Shown: positions 12,901 to 24,900 of the stretch, piece by piece
How positions within the stretch are numbered: position 1 is the stretch's first letter
Layout: the number at the start of each line of letters is the position of its first letter
Source: Oxyruncus cristatus
Taxonomy: Eukaryota; Chordata; Aves; Passeriformes; Cotingidae
DNA: 64,000 nt
Direction of reading: 5' to 3'
NCBI GenBank assembly: GCA_013399855.1
Contig: VXAY01002384.1
Coordinates: forward strand, 124,001-188,000
Translations under genes and position numbers: made by a program
Notes under the pieces: model-generated
What the model saw: only the letters and a program-made list of their open reading frames with translations
The model's database searches: none
What the model was told of the DNA's origin: nothing

Positions 12901-15900
12901 GGTTATGAGCATGGAAGACATGGAGAACGTACAGTGCAGAGTTTTTGAGCATGAGGTCCCCTTCTCCCCCCAAAGTCAAACCTCTGCACCTCTCAGCTAA
13001 TATAGGAGGCAAAGTGCAACAGTTACAAACCAAAATGTTTGTGCCAGAAGATAATGTAAGATTTCTTTATGTGCTAAAGTCTTCAATCCTAAGTCAGGAT
13101 AGGAAAAAACAATTATTTGTACATTTTGCAACTATACATCTGCAGTAGAACGCATTAGAAAGCACAGCAAGGCATTTAAAGCTTTGACATCATCTTCTCT
13201 GAAAGTAACTTGCTTCAAGGTCAGCCTGCTGCTCATTTAAGAGATTGACATGAAAGCTAAGGAAAAAAAGGAAGCAAAAATAAGAGGCCACTTGACCTAA
13301 GATGGCAGTTAAATGGCAGCATATTGCTAACAGAAGTATTTTGTAGCAATTCTACTGACGGGTACCGTGTGGGTTGTACACACAATTCCCATGGCCCCCA
13401 TCAGTTTTACGCCACAATCTGCAAAATCAAATAATCTTTAGGTTTCCTGTGACAGCGTGTCATGACTGACCACTGCCAAAACGAATCAGCTCCTCCAGAG
13501 CCCTGCAACGCGAAGCACAAAGCGAAAAAGGGGTCAGAATTTCTACGCTCACCTTGCTCATTGCCTCTGCAATCGAGTCCACCATACCCCCAACCATGCC
13601 AACTTCACTTGCAGCCTCGTTTAGGGTGACCATGATGTCATCCACAGCCTCCTTCATCAGCTGTGCAGCCTCAGTGATGGCATCGTGAGTGTGAGAGGCC
13701 TGAAGGGACAGAGTGAGAAAACAGACAGGCAGAAACTCTTCTCTGTGCAAAACAACGCGCGAATCAGAAATGTAAGAAATGAACACAACAGCACTGGAAA
13801 CAACACTTCAGGGCAAAGATGACAAGGAAAACACTGCAGCAAAGTAGCCAGAACAACATTTGCTAACTCCTACAAGAAGCCACGGCACACAACACTTTAA
13901 GCCTCTTCTATAAGGCCCTGCAGTCTTTTCAAGTATCCTTTAAGGACTGTGGTTCTTTGTAAGAGCCAATCACACCTGAGTGTCATGTGCTGCTGCTCCT
14001 TCCATCTCTGCTATGTTTGGTGATGGTGCCCATCCCATCAGGACATGGACCAGACAGGCCCTGCTTTTTAACCATTTGCTTTCTGTATTAGAGCCTAGAA
14101 AGCTGCTGTCATACCTGACTTAGTGTCCCCTGAGAGGATGTGTGAGGCAGACTGGAACCCTGGCTTGGAGAAATGTTCCCACTCTCTGACAGGAGACATC
14201 AGGACAGCCATCAGTGGCATTTCCACTGCAAACATATCCCTTGACTGTACAGTAGGTAGATGCTGTTTTTTCTGCCACACCTGCCTTCCTCTCTCGTCCT
14301 TAATTCCACACAACCACCTTACCTTGGGGTTTCCTCCCCCTTCTTTGGCAGCATACAGCATCTGTAAGGCAGATTCTGCCAGTGTCTTGCTCTGGTCCAA
14401 CACAGTCATCTGCTGCTGATGATTTAGTGTCTTGGATGCCACACCAACCGCAGCTAAAACCAGGGGTTCAAAGTAACTTGCCAGCTGTGTTACCTAAGAA
14501 AGCCAGAACAAGCACAGGAAGACATTAACCATGTTTCTCAGGTGTCTCTGAGGGGAACCCCATTCCCTGCTTACCATGGGGACATGGGTTGGCTCAAAGA
14601 GCACACCCTGTCTGCACCGTACAGCGCTGGGTTTGCATCCTGTGCCCAGTGATTCTGTCTCCCCACATCTTCCCGCTCCTTTGTAAATCCACATGTCTCC
14701 TCCCTTGGAAGCACAGTCCCTTGAGGTCATATCAAGCGGCGTTCAAGACTGTCACAGGAGCCGCGTGACCCTGAGGAGCATCCCTGAAAAGTGCCTCCTC
14801 CATCAAGGGAGGAATCCCTCAATCTTTGGTGTGCATGACAGATGGGACTGTAGTGGACTTGCATGCTCTGTTCACCTCTGGGTCTGCTCATATTCACAAC
14901 CTCCACTGCCTCACCTCCCAAACCATCTCCATCACATTCCAGCGCATCCCTGGATGGTTCTCAGCTGCGAGGCACCCGAGTGGGCACAAGGCCAACATCA
15001 CCTCCAGACATGGTTCACCACTCCTGCTGCAGGAGTGCTTCCCTAAGACAGCCAAGGGGCCAAGCCCTGACGTGCTCCTTGGGCTAGAAGGGAGATCATC
15101 AGTTCAGTGCTCATCCGCTGTGACAGGCCAAGAGGGACAGGCGTGGGACAGAGACCCCACACCAAACACATGGTGTTTTCCCCTCAGTTATTTACTTGGG
15201 CTCAATACAGTGCTTGCAGTATTTAAAGGCACAATTCTGCTTAGCAGCTTCCATTGCTGTATGTTAGCCCTTGGAAACATGTGGAGGTTGTCTCTCTGTT
15301 TTCCTCAGTTTCTGGTTTGATCTACACTCATTCTGAGCAAACACCTGCTTTGGGCTGCACATGTATTATAGGGAAATAAGCACATTTTACACGTGGATGA
15401 ATATTTTTACAGTCTACCTGTCATCTGACACATCTTCTACAAAGCCACAACAGAAATCCATGAGACTTTCCTTCTACAGTTTTTACTGGATAGAAAAACC
15501 CTGTAATGTGTTGGGACAAATGATTCCACCGTACACGCACAAATAACCCACTGTGGCATCATCTGGTGGACCCAAAGACTTAAAACTTCAAGTGTGCATG
15601 TGTCTGTGGGGGCTATAAGCAACTTTCTAGGGAAGGGGAAGGCTGGTACAGGGAAGAAAAATGGCAGTACTTCATGTTTTCATGTGCTGGAAAACATATT
15701 GAAAGGTTTACTCCATCTAAATGACTACGTGGACAGCCAAGAGTCATAAACTTTTAAGACTTCTATCTTGCTTCTCAGATGATTAAATTAAAAAAAAGAA
15801 GAAAAAAATAAGAAAAAAATTAAAAATAATAGGAATCATTTCACAAGCATAAGGCCTTTTACACTGTGTCAAAGTAAACAGCATTCAGCAGGAAAACCTG

Positions 15901-18900
15901 GCTCAAAGAAAGCGCTGCCAGCTTTGGTCAACATTCACCTCACAAGCAGGAAGAGGAACATGACTCCCTGTCTACCTACATCTTAGCAATCCCAATTTGT
16001 TGCACACCTTAAAGGGCTGGGTAAACCAAGAATCAAAACTGCCAGTAGTTGAGACATTATGAAATATTTGATGGTTTTCCAAAGTTAAACAGTCTGGAAG
16101 AGCTCTCACGCTAACAGAGTAATTCCTTTCCAGTATTAAATACACTGACACAGAAAACTTGTAACTTATTTTTCTCTAAGGAATATATCATGAGTTTTTG
16201 GACAGACATCTGATAAGCATGAGTTTAACCATACTTACACTCCACACAACAGAGGGACACATTTACACAAAGCCGCTCATCAAAAAACCTCAATGAAAAT
16301 ATCTTTCCTCTGGCCCCAAATGTAAACAGGTTTATTTGGTCTCGGCTCCGAGTGTTTGAAAATGCCAGATCTTTCCTCCTCACACATGCTTTCTTCTGCT
16401 CTCCCATAGGAATAGAAACTGCTATGGCATGAGGATATTCCCAACATCCAGCCCTCAGAGATTTCCAGTACCTTGTGCCCCAGCTGAGCCGCCTCTCCCC
16501 GGGCTGCCGTGGCTATGGGATCAATGAGGTGGCCGATTTCCTGCACCACTGATGTCAGCTGCTCCTGGAGGGCCTGACAGAAACAGAAAGGGTCAGTGAC
16601 TCCCACAGCTGTTCCCTTCTCAAGCTGCACAACACTGTGACAACCACGCTCCATCAGCCGGCACTGTTCCACCGACCCGCTCTGGCAGGACGCAGAAATC
16701 CACGCTGCCACCTTTCTTCATGTACTTGTTCCTTTCTTCTTTTCCCTCTTTCAACCCCCTTCTCCTTTACCCTCTGTCAGATAGACCTGCCCCTCTTTAG
16801 GTTTATATGACAAGTGTGGGGAGGGTGGCTCCTTCCCCCTGCAGATGTGGGGGTAGGTGTCCTTTCTCACTGTAACGTGAGCAACGTCCTCCCAGTGTCC
16901 CCAGCTATTCTTGCCCTGACAAAGGTCTAGCATTGCTGTTCCAACCAGAAAACCAGCAAAGCTCTGCTGTAAATTTTGAGCCTCACAGGAGAAATCCACT
17001 GACTAAGGAAAGCCAGAGGAAAAATGTGCCGACAGAGACGAGCACTGACCTCCTGGGTACTGCCTGTGGGACAGGAGCAAACGAAAAGCATGTTAATGGC
17101 CTGCTCAAGACATAAATACTGGTTTTTAATTCAGAGGCACTTGATGTCTTGGCAGCCAGCAGGATTTAGCTCACTCTCGAAAAGCAAGAGAAAATAAATA
17201 CCATTTTGCCCTTTGTGATACTCCTGTACAGCTTTATAAATAAATGCCACTCTTGGTAATGTTTTTTTTCAGTTCCACGTGGTGTCTAAGATAACTTCAC
17301 CACTTCAATAAGAAAGAATTCCAACATATTTCCTGCAGTAACCTCTTTTGCTCAGCTTAACTTGGTCTCACTTGTTTCCAGTGCACAGCATTACAGCCCC
17401 AAGAAACCGCTTGAATAAACACATAATTTCAAGAAGCAACAGTATGAAAAGACCAAGCTGAGAATCACATGAGCTGCTGGGGAAGGAGGGGGCGAAAGAG
17501 GGCAGAGAAGGGGGCTGGGGGAGAGCAGGAAGCTTTCTTTATCGACTTCAAATTTTGCTCTTTTGAGGACAAAATAGGCATTAAAAAAGAGGACATCAAC
17601 AATTACACCACTGGACTTCTAGTAACAGATTAGTTTCAGGAACATCCTGGCTTCCAAATGGCACAGCACCACAGGAACTCTCAGTCTGTCATGTCAGCAT
17701 AGGAAATCAGAGTTAACATGTGGGTGGCAGTAAAAAATAACTACTTTCACCTCTCCTTTTGCCTGGTGACTCCAATATCTTTCCACAATCTATAGACTTG
17801 GGGCAGTGTGTGATTTTGCCTACAGAGGTTCCAGTAAGGACACTCCTCCCCTCAGTGGTAGTAGATTGTGCCGAGTGCTGAGCTCCAAATCTTCCAGTGC
17901 ACGGAAAAGCAGCAGGGGGAGGGAGGCTGCCCAGCATTGCTGTGCCTGTGCTCTGTCCCTCACCTCCACGGAGATGTCATCCCTGGTGGCCAGGCTCTGG
18001 CTGACGGCGGCCAGGGACGCCTGCTCGATGTCCCTGATGCATCTGTTGATCCCATCGATGGAGAAATCACATTCCCGCTGCCCTGGGGCCTTGTCCCTGC
18101 AGGACAGAGACACGGAACTGAGCCTGGGGGGAAGGAGGCAGCTCCTTCATGGATCACACAGGGGTGCTGTGTGACCTGACAGTACAAAACACATGTGGGA
18201 GGAGAGCCACAAGGACTAAAGTCAGCTTTGTTCTACCTACAGCATTTTGGTATCTGTGCAGAGTACACTTTTACACACACAGACCCCACTTTCTTAATGG
18301 TTACACAGGAAAAAATGGTTGCCACAGAAGAGAAGTTGAAATTCAATCTCCTCAGGGTGGCCAGACTGGCCCAGTAGTAAAGGTTACCATGAAAATGCAA
18401 CAGACACTGGGGAAAAAACACTCCCATTTTGGTACAGTGAGATCAACTGTCTCAGAAAACAATTCCTTAGGTATTAGTGTTACATTCAGTCCAGGTATCT
18501 TTGACCAAAGAACAGTTCCTGAGTACTTTGCCCTGAAATACAGTTTGCTATTTCAGTACAATCATTATCAAAGATCAACAAAACTGTGAACACTGCTTAG
18601 TTCACTGTTTTCATGCCATTTTGATTTAATCAATATACAGAGGCTAAATATAGAGCTATGCTTTAAAATTTTCCTTAAGAAAGGGACATAGAGGTTCAGT
18701 CCAAAAATAAAGACTATCCACTTCTTGCTACAGCATTCTTGCAACTACCCAGAGAACACTATAGCAAGGAATAGACAGCAAAGGTAATTTACACACTGTC
18801 CGACCATAAAAAAAGGAAAAAGCTGTTTCCCATGTATTATGTGTCGGTACATGATCTGCATGGAGGTAATATCAGCTGCAATTTTCATTTTGTACAGCTC

Positions 18901-21900
18901 CTCTATTACATTTACCTTAGGAGAACAGAAGACAAACCCAGAACAGCCCTATGCTGCAGGGTGCTGCAGCCATCAATTCTGATTAAACACCCACTGTAAC
19001 TGGGGAGATATTGTGCATCACAGAGCCATTGCCACCCGTGAAAAATAACCCAGTGCTAATGGCCATATGGTATTTTCCTTGAAGAGCAGCTGCTCAGTTA
19101 TTGCCACCACCTTGTCATACCTGATGGAGGTGATGAGGCTCTTGATGGAGTCTGAGACCGTGTGGGAATGCCCGGCCAGCACAGACCATGTAGGAGGGTC
19201 TTTTGGGTTGATGGCCAGAGAACGGGCAGTTTTGATCAGCAAAGAGGAGCTCTCCAACATTGTCTTAGCAGAAACCAGAATGGGCTCCTGTGCTCGTGAC
19301 CCCTGTGGTCAGAAAGGGACAAGAACAGAGAGAACATCTGAATGACTATTTGAGTTTGTCCACACTTCCTGCTCCTAGAAGTCCGATTAATTAACAGCAT
19401 GAAAATGGCACTATAATTTCCTCTATTGTACTATTCACAGAGAGTCGACTCAGAAATAGAAATAAAAAAATCACAGTCCAACAGCTTTCTCTAAAACATA
19501 CTTAAGAAACATGTCTGAGGTTTAGAAAGGCACCTTCCAGCTGAGAAACAGGAGAAAACAATGACACTTGTCTAATTGTAGACTACAAAAACGTCATTGA
19601 AAAGATACTTTATTTGTCACAAAGCTTGTAATCTTTAACAGGTGTGTTCTTTTCCCAGGAATTAGGTTGTTGGACTACTAACTCCGGGTGCTGGTTGATG
19701 ACTCAAACTGGGTCATCACCTCTGTATCCATTTTATTGCAGGTACTCGTGGTAAACTCAGGTCCCACAGACCTGCAGGACACACCTACATTTCAATTACA
19801 GCCCCAGAGCTTTAAGACTGCAACAGTTACTGCATCATCTGATATTGCCACCAGGAACAGAGCCTGACAAAGCAGGGAGCAGCACTCGGAGAGTCAGTAA
19901 CAATACATGACCTCTAGCTTTTATGAAGCTTGAAGGATTTATTTTTTTTAATCTCTTTTCCTCACAGAAATAAAACCAAAACAAAACCCAACTGAAAACC
20001 AGCAAACCCTTTATTAGCCTCTTCAAATTCTACTCTGCTGTAGTTACAGGGTTTGGGGACTGAGAACTTGTGGGTGAAAGAGAAAAGAACCCAGCGATGT
20101 CCCTTCAATCCTTTTCAGAACCAATTAGGTTTCATTTGTTAAAGCTGCTATTGAGGGAAAAAGGATAATTGATTACTTCAATTTATTACTTTATCACATG
20201 GGAGAATCCAGCTACCAAGGCCTGTAAGTCACCTGTGCTGTACTGCTTTGCTAACAGGAGACTTGCTCATCTTACAGGAGGAAAATTCAAGGTCAGACGT
20301 TACAAAAAGCCAGCAGAATGCCCTGTGAACACCCAGGAGCACAAGGAAACATTCTGGAGTCGGTCTGTACACTCACTCTCTCCCCACACGGGATTAATTG
20401 ACCATTTTCAGCTTTTGGAGGGTGGAAGCGCAGCATCCTGCCTTACCTCAGTGCTGATCTGTGCTGGTATGCTGACAAACTCTGGATTGGAGGCAAATGC
20501 AGTCAGGTTTTCCACAGCCTCTATCAAAGGGGCAGTGGCAATTCTGCACTTGTTACGGTTCTCTTCAGAGAAATCTCCATCCAGTGCCTGCAAAGGAAAC
20601 AGTGACTGAGTTCTGCCTGAAAGGGCTTCTTAGCAGAACTGAAGGACGTTGGTTTAACTCTTCCTAGTGTTAAACTGCTGTGTGTTTATGATATTTAAAG
20701 GCTCCTCCCCAAACAGGGTTGATGCAAAGAATGTGATCTTTTAGGTGTGTGTTTCTTTTCTTAGCTGGTTACTGACCCTAAACTTGAAAATGCTGCTTTG
20801 CTTCATGAGACTGAAAAAAGGTCTTTCTATCATTGCACTCCCATGACTCTCTCAAGTGGTGTCTCAGCATCTCATGCTCCAAAGGGTGGACGGGCTAAAT
20901 TTCCACCTTTTTGTGGTTTGTGAAGGTGGTTCTTTCCTACAGACCTATTTTTAAATTTTTCAGGTTTTTTCTGGGTTTTTTTAAGCAAACCAGTAATTTA
21001 TTGCTCTCATTTCCACACAAGTCACCCAATCTCTTTCACAATCTCATAGCAAACAGTTCAGCTAATGAAATCAGAATAGATCTCTTAATGGTTTGCAGAA
21101 GGGTTTAAAATCTCAAGTCCTCTGTGGCTTCACAAGTATTATTTCTGCTTCCGTGAAGAAAAACTACCTCCTGCCACATTGCTGGCAGGTATCTGGAAAA
21201 TAAAAGATTACTATTAACAAGAGACTCTTAGCAACACAAATGGCTTCTGTTTGTTTCTCAGTATTAATTATTGCCTTTTTTTTCCCCCCCTCTTATATTT
21301 ATGGTAATCTCCAGATATTAAGCAACTTAACGCCATTAAAATCCTTCACATTCAGTTGTTTGTAGGCTATTCTTGTGGTGCAAGCTCATTAAACACATCA
21401 ATGCTGAGGGGTTTCATACTGCAAAGGTCAGCTGCCTCTCCTAATATTAGTATTAATATTAATATTGCCCAATTTTTCCATCTTGACTTGAGCAGTTTAG
21501 CACTGAACGTGTTTTCCAGTTCAGGTCTTCAAAACTGTGATTAGTGATTTTTTAAACCACGCACATCCAAGAAGGTAAGAAGGTATTTCTCTCTGCTCTC
21601 ATTCTGCCTCAACAGGAATTAAAAAAATCCCAAACCCTAAAACCACACGGGAAGAAGGAAGCACAAGGAAGCAGCATTTGTACCTTGATGGTTTTGACCA
21701 GGTTGGCAGTGCTGTTTGCAACCTCCTTGGCAGACTGCACGAAGTGTCTCTTGGCAACAGGGTTGGCAGTTTTGGAGGACGCAATGCGGCAGGCATTGCA
21801 CAGGGCAGAGGTGTGTTTGGCCACGATCGTGGCAGCTGATAACACCTGGAAAAACAGACGGCACAAAACAGGCAGAACGTCAAAGGGGTGTCACAGTTGC

Positions 21901-24900
21901 CACGCTCCAGCTCTGCCACAGTTTCAAACCAAAACCCCTCTGCTTGGACAAGTAAAGCAAGGTCAGGTGTCCTAACAACGATGGTCTCGCTGCCATCCTC
22001 TACAGTCACCTGTGACGGGCTGCTCGCTGGATCCACCAAATTCTGGCAAGCCATCTGGATTGCTTGATTGGCTCTGGCAAATTGGATTGGGTCAACAAGA
22101 CCCTGCTGACCAGCCTGACTGTTTGGATCCGAGATACCAACCAGGTAAGCAGCCTAGAAATGGAGAAAAGAAGAAAACAATCCTAAGAAATTATGCTAAA
22201 TCCGTCCCGGATCTTTGATAAGCTTGATATGTGTCATACCACATGGTGGTCAGAGGTTATTCAGAAATCATACCGTGAAGTACAATTACCATTTCTTTTT
22301 AGCAATAAATCCACTGAAACCAAGGAAACTTACCCTTGAAAAATTCATTTAGGCAGAACAAAACTGTCCACTGTTTAGACAGCTGGTATCCCTGGAAACA
22401 CTTTTTCACTGGCATAGCCAAGGGAGAGAGGCTTAATGGTCACAACTATGGGCACATGATTTATCACATTAGCCAGAATTAGAGGTGCTGAGGGGTTTCG
22501 TCAGACCCTACCTGCAGGTTTCTTGTATCCATTACAGATACAATTACCTGTCACCTCAACAGGCAATGCAGGGTTAGATGTGGAGGAGATCAAGTCCACA
22601 CTGAGACATCACATATTTGGGGAAATCGAGAAGAGGTTTTCAGATGCAGAGCGTGATCCCCCCCAGCCAAACTCTTCAGTGAGGAGGCTGTACCAGCTCT
22701 CTACAGTTGAGTTATCAGATCAGTGAAATCACAGCAACCACACCCTAATTTGTTGCAGCAGCTGAAGAATTTTGGTTATTCCAAAAGTATCTAAACAGCT
22801 GAAATGGGTTCCCTCTTAGTCCTAATGTCTGAAACTAGTAGTGCCCCTTAAAAAGTTTTCAAACTTCATTCATTCATTTTACCTGCAGCTGCTTTTCGTG
22901 CACTTCTCTAAGACGTAACAGAGCTTGAGCTGCAAACATGAATTCCAGACGCTGCAGCTTTGCTTTATCTGCAGCACTTTCCTTCTTGATGTCATTTCCC
23001 TTCCTTAAGGAATGTGCACGTTATTGCACCCTGCTGCCTCTGCAGAGTGCAGCAGTGTGTGCAGTTTGTGTGGATCTGCACAAGCACACCAGGTAGCCCG
23101 AGGTCATCATTGATTGACCACAAGGAAGTGAATCTCAGATTTACAAACCCACAACATGAGCTTGCTAAGAAATGAAAACCTACTTGCTTTACATACCTCA
23201 GTAGCTTACCTGAGCTGCTGCCTCTGTGAGGCCACAGAGAGCCTTGGATGCAACTCCAACACATTCTCCGAAGACTAAAAGATCCCCAGTTTTTGCATTC
23301 TGGGAAATGCCCGCCATTGATTCTCCCAGAACCTCGGAAATGAAGAAACAAAGATGATTCTCCAAGGACTTCAGAAATTAAAATACAAAGTTGTCTTCCA
23401 CATATGCATCCCTACCACTAAAAGGTGAGTGAGCCAATTCTGGCCCACAAACATCTTGGACTTGGCTTTCTGAATTTTGAGCCAGTCAACGACTTCCACG
23501 CAGGGAGCACATTCCTCTGTGTGGTGGAGGGGCTTAGACATGCAGACCAGCACTGCCTGACAGTGCTGAACATGAGCACTATCACAGCTCAAATGATGAG
23601 GAGGACACAGAATTAAGCCTCATTATTTTTGCTGTCATCCCCCAGCCATCCCAGCCAGCCTGGCATTCAGGTGCATTTCACAGACTGCACAACACGACAG
23701 CCAGTCCTGCAGACACTGTCAACACATCCAGCATCGTCTCTGTCCCTAAATTCAGAAACTCAGTTTAAATGAAACTGCACCTGGACTGCTGGCACCATCT
23801 GACTGTCAGAACACACATTAATTCCCACAGTGTGTCCCACTGAATTCAGTTCACTTTGCTTCAAAATTCCAAATGAGGTCTGACTGCAGAGCGTTAGATG
23901 GAAGATGACATGCACACCCATCAGGCGCTGCCTTTTTTCTTTCAGAGAAGGAAGGATCTGAGGCAATTTCAGCCCATCAAATTAAAAGGACACCAAAAGC
24001 AGGCTTCAAAGAAAGATGTAAAACACGGTAAAATTAAAAATAACTTCAGAGATTTCACACAGATTTTCGGATGTGCTGGAGTGTCTGGGCTGCTCAGATA
24101 TTTCTCTGAGCTGTTGTGCACAATAAAAAACAATGATATTTCATTGCCAAGCCTCCCATTCATGCTCTGGGCTGTTCTCACGTGGCTGCAGTCAAAATAT
24201 ATCACCAAAGCCTGATGTGCTGTCTAATGCACAGGAGAGGAAGGGAGAGAGGAGAAACTTGAACAGCACTGCACAACAGTCACTTAATTAAAAACTTCTT
24301 ATGACATGCCTTCTAAGCGACCAAAAACTGAAATTACCCGTCAGAGACCTATCTCAGGCCGAGGAATGCAGCACACATGTTGGCTATAAGCACTGACTGC
24401 ACCTCCAACATATTTAATATGCACGTGGAAACTTCTGAAAATTCCAACAGGCTTTACAATTGGCACAGAAGTGGGAAAGAAGAAATTACCTTTGAGTTTT
24501 CCATGACGCCCTCAATACAATCAAAATAGGAGAGATCACTCACAGGCTCATTGGGGTTGTCCAGCATCCCCTTAACTGTCTGAAATAACAAAAACACCTC
24601 TGATTATTGACAGAGCCTGAAATACAGAGCTGGGAAGAACACATTTGTGCAGCATGGATCTGCTGGTACTACAGGCTACTGTGGTTCGCACCTCCTGTTT
24701 GGGATGAGTGACTTATGGTCAGCCAGAGGTGCTCAACTGACACAAGGCAATCTGGTTTTCTATCAGTTGGCACCAGTCTAATGCACGTTCTATTTTAAAT
24801 TTCATAAATGGAATTAAAATACTGGTAGGAAAAATAGCTACCATTTGTTGAGCACTGTCTAGAAACACAAAGGGCTACCAAACTAAGTGCACATCCCCCA

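Noticed and set aside
21599..22054. 151-codon minus-strand ORF spanning exons 27 and 28 and the 164-bp intron
   Set aside because: The reading past 22010 uses intron sequence in the wrong frame; both exons have clean splice borders.
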